64,000 bases of DNA from Microbacterium suwonense (lineage in GTDB: Bacteria; Actinomycetota; Actinomycetes; Actinomycetales; Microbacteriaceae). Where the stretch lies: positions 1,426,001-1,490,000 of the forward strand of contig NZ_AP027728.1 in the NCBI RefSeq assembly GCF_030296555.1. The letters run 5' to 3'. Each line of letters opens with the position of its first letter. Position 1 is the stretch's first letter. Shown one piece after another: positions 49,079 to 60,265 of the stretch. Under the pieces are notes generated by a model. It had not been told where the DNA came from, made no database searches, and saw only the letters and a program-made list of their open reading frames with translations. The position numbers and the translations under genes are program-made.

Positions 49079-50023
49079 TCAGGATGCCGCAGGGCCGGGC
49101 TGCGCGGGCGTGCGCGGCTCCGCGAGCGCGGGCTGCTTCCGGAACTGGCCGGTCAGCAGCAGGATCACGATCACGACGGCGCCGACGATCCAGCCTGAGA
49201 CGCCCAGTCCGTAGCCGAGCGCGGGGTCGAAGTTCGTCCCTGCCGCGATGAAGATGACGGGCATCCCCATCGCCGCGTTCATCGCACCGTGCGCGAAGAC
49301 GGCCGGCCACATCGATCCGCTGCGCAGTCGCAGCCAGCCCAGCAGCACGCCCCAGACGATGCATCCACCGGTCATCAGCAGCACGCCGGTGATGTCGGTG
49401 CGGGCGAAGTTGTAGCCGAGCAGGATGACCGGCGCGTGCCACAGACCCCAGATCGCGCCGCTGATCAGCAGGGCGGGCCAGGTGCCGTACTGACGCAGCG
49501 CGGGGACGAGGAATCCTCGCCAGCCGACCTCTTCACCGAACGCGGCGAGGGCGTTGATCGTGACGGCGGCGAACGGGATCGCGATGAGCTGTCCGGCCAC
49601 GAGCAGTCCGGCAGGCGGCAGCTCCGTCCCGGCGGGAAGCAGCCCCTCCAGCGACTGCTGGAAGCCGGACAGACCGGCGAAGTCGGCCTGGAACCAGCCC
49701 AGCGCGGCAGCCAGCAGCATCGCGACGACGATCACGGCGACGGCCCCGAACAGTCCGATCACGCTCATCCAGATCACTCGCCTGGCAGGACGCAATGGCC
49801 ACATTCCCAGGAACCTCAGCCGCTGCCCCTTCGGCACGGGCCTGAGAGCGAGCATGACGATGAGCACCGCGGCGGCGGGCGTGTACATCATCACCGGCAG
49901 CAGCAGGGCGGCGCCCGGCGTCGCCAGCCCGTCCCCCAGCCACAGCGGCAGGGCGATGAGCCAGGCGAGCGCGAACGCCAGCACGACGTAGACGATGGTG
50001 GCGAGCGGTCGGATGCGGATCAT
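49079..50023 (-). CDS. CPBP family intramembrane glutamic protease
   Basis: A 314-residue protein with about eight membrane helices. The CPBP catalytic motifs are EEVGWRGF, GLWHAP and HGAMNAAMG. It is the third gene downstream of a YtrA-type regulator and a DUF1648 protein, 45 bp after the latter, so probably part of the same stress-responsive operon. Confidence 0.92.
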   Translation of the reverse strand: MIRIRPLATIVYVVLAFALAWLIALPLWLGDGLATPGAALLLPVMMYTPAAAVLIVMLALRPVPKGQRLRFLGMWPLRPARRVIWMSVIGLFGAVAVIVVAMLLAAALGWFQADFAGLSGFQQSLEGLLPAGTELPPAGLLVAGQLIAIPFAAVTINALAAFGEEVGWRGFLVPALRQYGTWPALLISGAIWGLWHAPVILLGYNFARTDITGVLLMTGGCIVWGVLLGWLRLRSGSMWPAVFAHGAMNAAMGMPVIFIAAGTNFDPALGYGLGVSGWIVGAVVIVILLLTGQFRKQPALAEPRTPAQPGPAAS

Positions 50024-50067
50024 GAGCGTCTCCTCCGGTTGTCAGTCGATTCAGTCGTGTGTGGATC

Positions 50068-51093
50068 TCAGCCATGTCGGGTGTGAGCGCGCAGCGTATC
50101 GAGGGTGGCCGCTGCGGCGGATGCGCCGTCGACGGTGACGACGAAGACCCGGCCGTCGGTCCGCGTGACCTGCAGTGCTTCTCCGGCGCGCAGCACCACA
50201 CCCCGGCGCCCGTCCAGTGCGAGGCGCCACCCCCAGCCGCCGAACTCGCGGAACGGGTCGAGCTGCACGGTCTCGACCTTCTCGATGCGATCCAGGGGGA
50301 TGCGACTGTTCGGCCACCCCAGCAGGGAGCGCACGCGCAGACCCTCTCCGTTCACTCGCACCCGGAACACGACCATGGTCCCGATGAGCACCGCCATCAC
50401 CGCGGTCACGATCAGGAGAATCCATGAGCCGTCCTCACCCGCCGCGAGGAAGAACACGGTCATGGCCGCCAGCAGCGTGAGCGCCGAGATGAGCACGATC
50501 ACCCCGCTGCGCGCCATCGTCGCCGTGCCGAACCAGGCCGCGCGCTCCGTGGTGGCCAGCGGGATGCTGCCCGCCGGAGCAGGCTGCTCCGCCTCGGTCT
50601 CGGGACTCCGCGGCTGCAGGAACCAGCCGAGCGCAGTGAGCACCGCCATCAGGACGAAGCCGATCAGGGTCGGGATGCCGATGCCGGGCGCGTCTGCGGC
50701 ATCCGACAGTCCGCGCTGGATCCAGGCGCCGGCGACTGCGATGGTCGCGATCAAGGCACCCAAACCCAGGTTGAGCGCTCCCATGAACCGGGCTGTCGGC
50801 GACCACGGGCCGACGGCCGGTCTCACGCTGCTCTGCGGCAGACGGTGCGCCACCATCGCGAACACGGCGGTCAGGACGACCACCGCGACGCCGATTCCGA
50901 GCCCCAGGGCGATATACGCCCACTTCGGCGCGTAGCCGTTGACGCCCTCCTCACCCCAGTGGATGGCCATCGGGTCGGGCAGCTCGGGCATCCAGGCGAC
51001 GATCACGACGGCGGCCGCGACGAGAAGCGCCAGCGGCGCGATCAGCCCCACCCGAAGGAAGGCGGTGCGGGAGCGGCGGACGTCTGGGTTCAT
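50068..51093 (-). CDS. DUF1648 domain membrane protein
   Basis: A 341-residue protein with an N-terminal DUF1648 segment (WMPELPDPMAIHWGEEGVNGY), six or so membrane helices, and a soluble C-terminal region resembling a PH-like fold (FRVRVNGEGLRVRSLLGWPN). ATG 51093 overlaps the regulator stop (ATGA). DUF1648 proteins are commonly encoded beside YtrA-family GntR regulators. Confidence 0.88.
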   Translation of the reverse strand: MNPDVRRSRTAFLRVGLIAPLALLVAAAVVIVAWMPELPDPMAIHWGEEGVNGYAPKWAYIALGLGIGVAVVVLTAVFAMVAHRLPQSSVRPAVGPWSPTARFMGALNLGLGALIATIAVAGAWIQRGLSDAADAPGIGIPTLIGFVLMAVLTALGWFLQPRSPETEAEQPAPAGSIPLATTERAAWFGTATMARSGVIVLISALTLLAAMTVFFLAAGEDGSWILLIVTAVMAVLIGTMVVFRVRVNGEGLRVRSLLGWPNSRIPLDRIEKVETVQLDPFREFGGWGWRLALDGRRGVVLRAGEALQVTRTDGRVFVVTVDGASAAAATLDTLRAHTRHG

Positions 51094-51440
51094 GGCGTGG
51101 TGTCCTTCACGAGAGAGGCGAGGGTGGCGGGGCTGACACCGAGGGCTGACGCACGGGCGACGAGCGCATGGATGTCGTGCGCGAGGTCGACCAGCGGACC
51201 GGCGGATGCCGAGATCACCGCTCCCCTGCCGCGACGCAGGTCGACCAGGCCCTCGTCGCGCAGCTGCTGATAGGCACGCAGCACGGTGTGCACGTTGATG
51301 TCGAGTGCGGTGGCCACCTCGCGGGCGGGCGGCAGGCGGTCGCCGGGGATGAGATGGCCGGTCAGGATGTCGGAGCGCACGGAGGCCGCGACCTGGTCGA
51401 AGATCGCAGTGGCGCTGTCGCCGTCGATCCTGATGAGCAT
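51090..51440 (-). CDS. YtrA-family GntR regulator
   Basis: A 116-residue protein with a winged helix (ATAIFDQVAASVRSDILTGH, PPAREVATALDINVHTVLRA) and the short helical tail of the YtrA subgroup, which lacks a large ligand domain. It is first in an operon with DUF1648 and CPBP genes. A dyad 14 bp upstream of its start suggests autoregulation. Confidence 0.92.
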   Translation of the reverse strand: MLIRIDGDSATAIFDQVAASVRSDILTGHLIPGDRLPPAREVATALDINVHTVLRAYQQLRDEGLVDLRRGRGAVISASAGPLVDLAHDIHALVARASALGVSPATLASLVKDTTP

Positions 51441-51453
51441 GTCACCTCCGCTA

Positions 51454-51472
51454 GTTATAGATCAACTATAAC
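51454..51472 (-). promoter_or_regulatory. Operator dyad GTTATAGATCAACTATAAC of the YtrA-type operon
   Basis: A perfect 7-bp inverted repeat with a 5-bp spacer, AT-rich in a GC-rich region, immediately upstream of the regulator. YtrA-type repressors bind such dyads overlapping their own promoter. Confidence 0.75.
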
Positions 51473-51533
51473 AAGTTGTGGGACTTCTTCAATCGGTTTC
51501 GTCTCGACGGATGCCGTCGATCACACTGACGGC

Positions 51534-52007
51534 ATGAAGATCACCCCACGCCGGCTGGCGATCGGAATGAGCCTGTGGGCTCCGAACCTGTTCAGCGGCA
51601 TCCGCGTGCGACGGTTCAGCGACGACTGGACGCATGCGACGGTCGAACTGCACGTGAACCTCATCACCCGCAACTACGTGAAGACCGCGTTCGGCGGTTC
51701 GATGTCGGCGATGACCGACCCGTACTTCTTCATGCTGGTCATGCATCAGCTCGGTCGCGACTACGTCGTGTGGGACACCCGCGGCGAGATCGAGTTCGTC
51801 AAGCCGGGCCGGGGCGTGCTGACCGCGGAGTTCTCGGTGCCGAAGACGCGCGCGCAGGAGCTGCGCGAGCGCGCACGCGGCGGCGTCAAGGTCCTGGAGT
51901 GGTTCGAGACCGTGATCACGGATGCCGACGGCGACGTCGTAGCGCGCGTGCGGCGCGAGGTGTACGTGCGAGAGAAGAAGCGCGTCACCGCCGCGCGCAC
52001 CGAGTGA
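51534..52007 (+). CDS. DUF4442 hotdog-fold protein, PaaI thioesterase-like
   Basis: A 157-residue protein from ATG 51534. The DUF4442 pattern is present (RNYVKTAFGGSMSAMTDPYF, VWDTRGEIEFVKPGRG). It is predicted to adopt a hotdog fold and act as an acyl-CoA thioesterase or binding protein; no catalytic residue can be named. It diverges from the YtrA-type operon. Confidence 0.85.
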   Translation: MKITPRRLAIGMSLWAPNLFSGIRVRRFSDDWTHATVELHVNLITRNYVKTAFGGSMSAMTDPYFFMLVMHQLGRDYVVWDTRGEIEFVKPGRGVLTAEFSVPKTRAQELRERARGGVKVLEWFETVITDADGDVVARVRREVYVREKKRVTAARTE

Positions 52008-52061
52008 CGACCCCGATCGCTCACGCCGGCGGATTGGCCGGGATGCCGGTGTCGCGATGCG

Positions 52062-52142
52062 AATAGCGGGCCGACACGCCAGATGCAGGACGTTTTTCGC
52101 GAATCGATCCGACATCTGGCGTGTCGGCCCCCGAAGTGCAAC
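52062..52142. repeat. Palindromic repeat family A, copy 3
   Basis: Arms about 52068-52092 and 52108-52132 pair with a few mismatches. The AAGTGCAAC flank (52134-52142) and GATGCGAAT on the other side (52056-52064) match copies 1 and 2. The loop is in the opposite orientation relative to the flanks compared with copy 1. It lies between convergent DUF4442 and hisS. Confidence 0.88.
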
Positions 52143-52146
52143 CCGC

Positions 52147-53439
52147 TCAGGACAGCGGCTTGACCTCGATCGAGCCCGACTCCTGGCCCGCACGCACGGA
52201 GGAGAAGCCGGTGTAGCCGTCGGCCGCCGAGCGCTCCAGCAGCGCCTTCAGGTTCTTCGGGCGGCGCTCCACGCGCACCCTCGCCACGGCACCGTCCCGC
52301 AGCAGCGCTGCCTTGTGCGCGAGCAGCTCAGTGACGGGGACATCCGCGTCGTGCACGAGCACCACGGCCTGCGCAGCATCCGTCTCCTGCTCGGCGACCA
52401 GATCGACGATGCGCTCGAAGCCGATCGAGAACCCGACCGCAGGCACCTGCTGGCCCAGGAACCGGCCGATCATGCCGTCATAGCGGCCGCCGCCACCCAG
52501 GGAATAGCCGACCGAGGGGTGCGCGAGCTCGAAGATCGTGCCCGTGTAGTAGCCCATGCCGCGCACCAGGAACGGGTCGTACTGCAGGGGCGGCTCCCCG
52601 GCATCCGGTCGGGCGGCGACGACGGCGTCCCCCAGACCGACCAGGTGGGCGACGATGTCATCGGGCGCACCCGCAGGCAGTGCCTTGCGGATCTGCCGTT
52701 CTCCGTATGCGTTGTACTCCAGAGTCTGCGGGCGCGTCAGGAAAGCCTCGAACGCGTCGACGGCAGATGCCGTGACCCCTCGCTCGCGCAGCTCGGCGGC
52801 CACGCCGTCGGGGCCGATCTTGTCGAGCTTGTCGATCGTGATCAGCACGCCGGGGCGCTCCTGCTCGGTGAACCCGAAGGAGTCCAGCATCCACTCCAGT
52901 GCGCGCCGATCATTGACGCGCACGATGCCGCCGGAGAGCCCGAGTGCATCGATGGTGTCGAGCGACGCGACGATCAGCTCGGCCTCGGCGCGCGCACTCT
53001 CGTCGCCGATGATGTCGATGTCGCACTGCACGAACTGGCGGTAGCGGCCCTTCTGCGGACGCTCGGCACGCCAGACCGGGCCGATCTGGATCGCCCGGAA
53101 CACCGTCGGAAGGTGCCCGCGGTTGGTCGCGTAGAACCGGGCGAGCGGCACGGTCAGGTCGTAGCGCAGGCCGAGATCACTGAGAGCGGCCGGATCGTCG
53201 GCTGCGGCGCGGATGGCATCGGCATCCATACCGCGACGAAGGATGCTGTACGAGAGCTTCTCGTTGTCCCCGCCGATGCCGGCGTGCAGGCGGCCGTGCT
53301 CCTCGACGACGGGTGTCTCGATCTCGTCGAAGCCGTGGGCGCGGTAGCGCTCGCGGATGACGGCGAGCACGCGCTCGCGGCGGACCTTGTCAGCGGGGAG
53401 GAAGTCGCGCATTCCGCGCGGCGGGTTCACAGTTGCCAC
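52147..53439 (-). CDS. hisS: Histidyl-tRNA synthetase
   Basis: A class II synthetase that charges tRNA-His. GTG 53439 (MATVNPPRGMRDFLP). Motif 2 region FRAIQIGPVWRAERPQKGRY, histidine-specific blocks LGGGGRYDGMIGRF and GFSIGFERI, and C-terminal anticodon-binding domain. 430 residues, full length. The palindromic repeat lies just beyond its stop. Confidence 0.96.
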   Translation of the reverse strand: MATVNPPRGMRDFLPADKVRRERVLAVIRERYRAHGFDEIETPVVEEHGRLHAGIGGDNEKLSYSILRRGMDADAIRAAADDPAALSDLGLRYDLTVPLARFYATNRGHLPTVFRAIQIGPVWRAERPQKGRYRQFVQCDIDIIGDESARAEAELIVASLDTIDALGLSGGIVRVNDRRALEWMLDSFGFTEQERPGVLITIDKLDKIGPDGVAAELRERGVTASAVDAFEAFLTRPQTLEYNAYGERQIRKALPAGAPDDIVAHLVGLGDAVVAARPDAGEPPLQYDPFLVRGMGYYTGTIFELAHPSVGYSLGGGGRYDGMIGRFLGQQVPAVGFSIGFERIVDLVAEQETDAAQAVVLVHDADVPVTELLAHKAALLRDGAVARVRVERRPKNLKALLERSAADGYTGFSSVRAGQESGSIEVKPLS

Positions 53440-53510
53440 CCCTCCATCTTCCCAGGTCGCAACGTGCGCCGCGGAGTTTCGGTCAGGCCTCGGCTGGCAT
53501 AGTGGAGGAC

Positions 53511-53993
53511 ATGCCCGAGAAAGACGTGCGCCCGATCATCGCGGCGCTCGCGAACCCCGTGGCGCGGGAGGCGTTCGCGCGGGTCGTACTGGGCACCGCA
53601 TCCGACTCTCCCGCTCGTCGCGAAGAGCGCGCACTCGACCAGCTCGCGTCTGCAGGTCTGATCACAGCGACCGAGGGCGGCTGGACCGTCGACGAGACGC
53701 ACCTCCGCTCACTTCTGCAGCAGGGCGCGAAGCGCCGGCCGAAGGACGGGCCCGAGCGGTTCCTCACTGCCGGGCGCATCGATCGCTACCCGTCACAGCA
53801 CGGCGAGCGCGACGCCTTCCTGCGATTCCTCGCACCTCGGGTGATCGGCGCGGACGAAACGCTCAGCGAGACCGCGCTCGGTGCGCGGCTCGAAGCGCTC
53901 ACCGCAGATATCGCCCTCCTGCGCCGGATGCTCGTCGACCACGGCATCCTGGATCGCGATCCCGCCGGCACGCAGTACCGGCTCGCCGGCTGA
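53511..53993 (+). CDS. DUF2087 domain-containing protein
   Basis: A 160-residue protein from ATG 53511 with GGAGG just upstream. The N-terminal half is a winged-helix-like segment (RPIIAALANPVAREAFARVV), and the C-terminal half matches DUF2087 (GRIDRYPSQHGERDAFLRFL, then DHGILDRDPAGTQYRLAG). It is probably a DNA-binding regulator. It is divergent from hisS. Confidence 0.83.
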   Translation: MPEKDVRPIIAALANPVAREAFARVVLGTASDSPARREERALDQLASAGLITATEGGWTVDETHLRSLLQQGAKRRPKDGPERFLTAGRIDRYPSQHGERDAFLRFLAPRVIGADETLSETALGARLEALTADIALLRRMLVDHGILDRDPAGTQYRLAG

Positions 53994-54003
53994 CCGGTTT
54001 CGA

Positions 54004-54052
54004 ATCGCGCAAATTGCGGCTGCGAGCCCTGATTCACGACAATTTGCGCGAT
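54004..54052. repeat. Palindrome with GCGCAAATT arms between DUF2087 and mazG
   Basis: Perfect 13-bp arms (54004-54016 and 54040-54052) with a 23-nt loop, between convergent genes. The ends resemble those of 24840-24900. Confidence 0.75.
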
Positions 54053-54057
54053 ATGAA

Positions 54058-54723
54058 TCAGCCGACCTCGGCGGCGCGGACGTCGGCTTCGATCCGGCGG
54101 AGACGCTCGCGGAGGGCGCGCTCGGCATCCCACCCCTGGGCGCGTGCCTGAGCGACGAGCGCAAGCAGAGCATCGCCGAGTTCGGCTTCGGATGCCGGCC
54201 CCTCGACGGGCTCAGGGACCGGTTCCGCAGGCCGATCCCCCAGGATCTTCACGGCTCGGCCCAGCACCTTCTGCGCGCGGGCGAGCGCGGGCATCCCCGC
54301 CGGCACGCCATCGAGCACGCTGCGGCGCTCACGCTTCTCTGCGGCCTTCGCCGCGTTCCAGTGCACGAGTACCTCCTCCGGCGTCGTCGCGACGGCATCC
54401 CCGAACACGTGCGGATGCCGGCGCACCATCTTCTCGGTCAGCCCACGCGCCACATCGTCGATGTCGAAGGGATCGTCCGGATGCTGCGCGGCGACGGCGG
54501 AATGGAACAGCACCTGCCAGAGCAGGTCGCCGAGCTCCTCGCGCAGCTCCGCACGATCGCCGGTCTCGACGGCGTCGATCACCTCGTGCGACTCCTCGAT
54601 GAGATACGGCACCAGGTCACGGTGCGTGATCCGCTGCGACCACACGCAGCGCTCGCGCACCTGTCGCATCGTCTCGGCCGCCGCGCGCAGCGGGTCGGGG
54701 ACGTCCTGCAGCGGATCGGTCAC
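54058..54723 (-). CDS. mazG: Nucleoside triphosphate pyrophosphohydrolase MazG
   Basis: MazG hydrolyses NTPs to NMPs and pyrophosphate, limiting (p)ppGpp signalling and cleaning damaged nucleotides. GTG 54723. The 221-residue protein has LIEESHEVIDA and ELREELGDLLWQVLFH metal-binding helices. The C-terminal region contains an inserted EPVPEPVEGPAS stretch between otherwise conserved parts, encoded by a palindrome-like sequence at about 54195-54229. Confidence 0.93.
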   Translation of the reverse strand: MTDPLQDVPDPLRAAAETMRQVRERCVWSQRITHRDLVPYLIEESHEVIDAVETGDRAELREELGDLLWQVLFHSAVAAQHPDDPFDIDDVARGLTEKMVRRHPHVFGDAVATTPEEVLVHWNAAKAAEKRERRSVLDGVPAGMPALARAQKVLGRAVKILGDRPAEPVPEPVEGPASEAELGDALLALVAQARAQGWDAERALRERLRRIEADVRAAEVG

Positions 54724-54733
54724 ACCACCCTCC

Positions 54734-55921
54734 TCAGGCGGCCTTCGCCAGCATCCGATAATGCCGTGCGCGCATCGAGACGAATGCGCCCGACAGTGCC
54801 AGTGCGATCAGCGAGCCGCCGAGCACGCCGAGGATCGCCTCGTCGCGCACCGCCGAGTCGCCCGCGAAGGCGAGATTGGCCAGCAGCAGCGAAACGGTGA
54901 ACCCGATGCCGCCGAGCACGCCCGCCGCGAGGACGTCGGGCAGCACCAGGGCGGCAGCGGTGCCTCGCGGCCGCAGCTGCAGGCTCAGCCATCCGAACAG
55001 CGTGATTCCGATGATCTTCCCGACGGGAAGGGCGATCAGGATCGCCCAGAACGCCGGCGACAGCTCGGAGGGCGCCACGTGCGGGATCACGACGAATGCC
55101 GCCACGAAGGCGAACACGGGCAGGATCGCGCCGTTCACTGTGGGCTCCAGCCCGTGCCGCGTCTTCTCAGCGGGCGCGGGCGACATGAACAGGCCCAGCA
55201 GCACGCCGGCGATGGTGGCATGGATGCCCGAGACTGCCATGAGCCCCCAGGCGATCACGCCGATGACGCCCATCAGCACCGCGAGCATCGCCGAGCCGCT
55301 CTTGGCCAGCACGCGACTCAGCACAGCGAACACCGTCACGGCGACCACGGCCAGGGCGAAGTTCAGCCAGTTCACGTCGTGTGCGAACAGCACCGCGATG
55401 AAGACGATGCCGATGATGTCGTCGAGGATCGCCAGCGCCAGCAGGAACACCCGCACGGCTGCCGGCAGCCCCTTGCCGAACATGGCCAGCACGCCGAGGG
55501 CGAAGGCGATGTCGGTCGCGGTGGGGATCGGCCAGCCGACCGCGGTCAAAGTGCCCGAGGGCGAGGACGGCCCGGCGATCAGCAGGTAGATGAGGATCGG
55601 CACCAGCACACCGCCGCCGGCCGCGATCGCCGGCTGCACGGCCTTGTGCAGTGAGTTCAGCTCGCCGTGCGTCAGCTCGTACCGCAGCTCGATCGCGACG
55701 ACGAGGAAGAAGATCGCGAGCAGCCCGTCGGCCACCCACTCGTGCACCGACAGATCCAGGGCGGTGCCGGGGATGGCGATGTGCGCGTCGAGGACGGCCG
55801 CGATCGCGTCGTGGGTCGGCAGGTTCGCGAACAGCAGGCCGATGGCCGCCGCGGCGAGCAGGAGGCCTGCGGGGAACTGCTGCCCTCTGAGGGGATTGGC
55901 CGAGATGCGCATTGCGTCCAT
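54734..55921 (-). CDS. nhaA: Na+/H+ antiporter NhaA
   Basis: NhaA exchanges cytoplasmic sodium for external protons. The start ATG 55921 (MDAMRISANPLRGQQFPAGL) is preferred over the extended frame to 55966. The 395-residue protein has about twelve helices, the double aspartate ion site in LLALAILDDIIGIVFIA and the TATDIAFALGVLAM unwound-helix motif. It lies 10 bp from mazG on the same strand. Confidence 0.95.
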   Translation of the reverse strand: MDAMRISANPLRGQQFPAGLLLAAAAIGLLFANLPTHDAIAAVLDAHIAIPGTALDLSVHEWVADGLLAIFFLVVAIELRYELTHGELNSLHKAVQPAIAAGGGVLVPILIYLLIAGPSSPSGTLTAVGWPIPTATDIAFALGVLAMFGKGLPAAVRVFLLALAILDDIIGIVFIAVLFAHDVNWLNFALAVVAVTVFAVLSRVLAKSGSAMLAVLMGVIGVIAWGLMAVSGIHATIAGVLLGLFMSPAPAEKTRHGLEPTVNGAILPVFAFVAAFVVIPHVAPSELSPAFWAILIALPVGKIIGITLFGWLSLQLRPRGTAAALVLPDVLAAGVLGGIGFTVSLLLANLAFAGDSAVRDEAILGVLGGSLIALALSGAFVSMRARHYRMLAKAA

Positions 55922-56007
55922 CGTAGGTCGTCGCGGCAGGACACCTCCAGAACTGCAGGCCGTCACGATGTGAAAGCCGATTGCGGCCGCCGGTTAGTCT
56001 CGAAAGT

Positions 56008-58673
56008 ATGACCCTCGAGCCGACCAATACCGAAGCCATCCGCGTCATCACCCGCTTCGAGGCGTCCAACGGCATTCCCGAGAGCATGCGCGCGGATGTG
56101 CGCATGCTCGGCGGTCTGCTCGGCCAGGTGCTGCGGGAATCGGGCTCGCCGGGCCTGTTCGAAGACGTCGAGCGGCTGCGTCTGGCGACGATCCAGGCGG
56201 CGGATGCCGATGATGGGGCGTTCACGCGTGCCGCGTCGATCGCGGATTCCTTCACGATCGAACGGGCCGATGAGGTGGCGCGGGCGTTCACGTGCTATTT
56301 CCACCTGGTGAATCTCGCCGAGGAGCACCAGCGGGTGCGGGTGCTGCGCGAGCGGGCCGGCAAGCCCGGACGCGAGGACTCCACAGACACCATCGCCACC
56401 GCCTACGCGCAGCTGCGTCGCGAGGTGGGCGACGACGAGGCACGCGAGCGTCTGGCCGAGCTGCGCTTCCACCCCGTCTTCACCGCACACCCGACCGAGG
56501 CGCGTCGTCGAGCGGTCTCCAGCAGCATCCGCCGTCTGGCCGACCTGCTCACCCAGCACGACGCGGCGAGCGCGGGCGGTGCGGAGCAGAAGCGGGCGCA
56601 CCGACGGATGCTGGAGGAGATCGACACGCTGTGGCGCACCGCTCCGCTGCGCGCACAGAAGCCGTCGCCCACCGACGAGGTGCGCACGGTGATGAGCGTG
56701 TTCGACGAGACGCTGTTCACCACCGTCCCGCATGTGTACCGGCGGATCGACGACGCACTCCGTGGCGAGGAGTCGGGCAACGGCGCCCCCTCGTCCCGGC
56801 CTTCGTGCGAGTGGGTTCCTGGGTGGGCGGCGACCGCGACGGCAATCCGTTCGTGACCGCGGAAGTCACCCGTGAGGCGGCCGAGATCGCGGCCGATCAC
56901 GTGCTGCGGGGCCTGGAGCGCTCGATCGAACGGATCGGGCGCACGCTCACCCTGGATGCCGAGGACACGCCGCCCAGCGCGGCCGTCGTCGAGCTCTGGA
57001 CGCGCTTCGAGGGCGCCGAGCCCGAGCTCGCGGCCGAGATCGCCAAGCGCTCACCCGATGAACCTCATCGTCGAGTCGCGCTCTCGCTCGGGCACCGTGT
57101 GCACGCGACGAGGATCGGAGCGGCCGATGCCTACGGCTCACCCGAAGAGCTGCTCGCCGACCTGCGTGCACTGCAGACCTCGCTGGCGGATGCCGGTGCC
57201 ACCCGGCACGCGTTCGGCGGCATCCAGCACCTGATCTGGCAGGTGGAGACCTATGGGTTCCACCTGACCGAGCTCGAGGTGCGCCAGCACTCCCAGGTGC
57301 ACGCCGAGGCGCTGGCCGAGCTGGATGCCGGTGGTGAGCTCAGCGAGCGCACGCAGGAGGTGCTGGAGGTGTTCCGCGCCGTCGCGGACATCCAGCGCCG
57401 CTACGGGAAGCGCGCCGCCGGCCGCTACGTCGTCTCTTTCACCCGCTCAGCTGAGGACCTGGCCGCCGTCTACCGGCTGGCAGAATATGCGCTGGGCGCG
57501 GACGCCCCCACGCTCGACGTGGTCCCGCTGTTCGAGACCTTCGCCGACCTACAGGCGGCGCCAGGCATCCTCGCCGAGGTCGTGCAGACGGCCCCGTTCC
57601 GCGCGCGCCTGGAAGCCACCGGGAACCGGCTGGAGGTCATGCTCGGCTACTCCGACTCGTCCAAGGACGTCGGGCCCGTCGCCGCCACGCTCGCGCTGTA
57701 CGACGCGCAGCGCGACATCGCGCAGTGGGCGGTGGATGCCGGTATCCGTCTCACTCTCTTCCACGGCCGTGGCGGTGCGCTCGGCCGTGGCGGCGGACCC
57801 GCCAACTCCGCGATCCTCGCTCAGCCGCCGCACTCGGTGGAAGGCCGCTTCAAGCTCACCGAGCAGGGCGAGGTGATCTTCGCCCGCTACGGTGAGCCTG
57901 CGATCGCCATGCGGCACATCGACCAGGTCGCAGCCGCCACGCTGCTGGCGTCCTCCCCCACGGTCGAGCAGCGCACCAGCGGTGCCGCCGAGCGCTTCGC
58001 ATCGATCGCACGCGTCATGGATGTCGCCTCGCGCGAGCGGTTCTTCTCCCTGGTCGGCGCCGACGGCTTCGCCCCGTGGTTCGCGACCGTCACGCCGATG
58101 GAGGAGATCGGCCTGCTCGCTCTCGGCTCCCGGCCGGCGCGGCGCGGCCTGTCCGTCGAGTCGCTGGAGGATCTCCGCGCCATCCCTTGGGTGTTTGCGT
58201 GGACGCAGGCGCGCATCAACCTGGCCGGCTGGTTCGGGCTGGGATCGGCGCTGGAGGCGGTAGGCGACGAGCAGACGCTGCGCGAGGCGTACCGCGAGTG
58301 GCCGCTGCTGCACACGATGATCGACAACGTCGCGATGAGCCTGGCGAAGACCGACGAGCGCATCGCTCGCGAATACCTGGCCCTCGGCGACCGCGACGAC
58401 CTCGCGCAGATCGTGCTCGAGGAGCTGCGACTGACGCGTGACTGGGTCATCCGGCTCACCGACGGCGACAGGCTGCTGCAGAACAAGCCGATCCTGCAGC
58501 GGGCCGTGCAGCTGCGCACCCCGTATGTCGACGCGCTCTCGCTGCTGCAACTGCGGGCGCTGCGCGCCCTGCGCACCTCTGCGACGACCGAACCCGTGCA
58601 GACCCCCGATCTGCAACGCCTGCTGCTGCTCTCGGTCAGCGGTGTCGCCGCAGGTCTGCAGAACACCGGGTGA
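56008..58673 (+). CDS. ppc: Phosphoenolpyruvate carboxylase; single-base frameshift as sequenced
   Basis: Ppc carboxylates phosphoenolpyruvate to oxaloacetate to replenish the TCA cycle. The frame from ATG 56008 has LRFHPVFTAHPTEARRRAVS (catalytic His). It is interrupted at the run of five C at 56786-56790. Restoring one C continues it as LVPAFVRVGSWVGGDRDGNP. The second half has MLGYSDSSKDVGPVAATLAL, FHGRGGALGRGGGP and the C-terminal NTG. The restored length is 888 residues, normal for the family. The upstream ATG context is short, possibly leaderless. Confidence 0.92.
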
Positions 58674-60159
<1,486 letters not shown>

Positions 60160-60163
60160 CCTT

Positions 60164-60247
60164 CGCCGAGACCCCTCACCATCGCCGAGACCCCTCCTGA
60201 ATCACCGGAATCAGGAGGGGTTTCGGCGCGCTGGAGGGGTTTCGGCG
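60164..60247. repeat. Nested double palindrome with CGCCGARACCCCTC units downstream of gdhA
   Basis: Inner arms 60183-60200 and 60211-60228 (one mismatch in 18) lie within a second inverted pair 60164-60177 and 60234-60247 that repeats the same CGCCGAGACCCCTC word. It sits between convergent gdhA and the hexapeptide-repeat gene, so probably acts as bidirectional terminator too. Confidence 0.85.
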
Positions 60248-60265
60248 GATGGTGGGGTGGATGCC

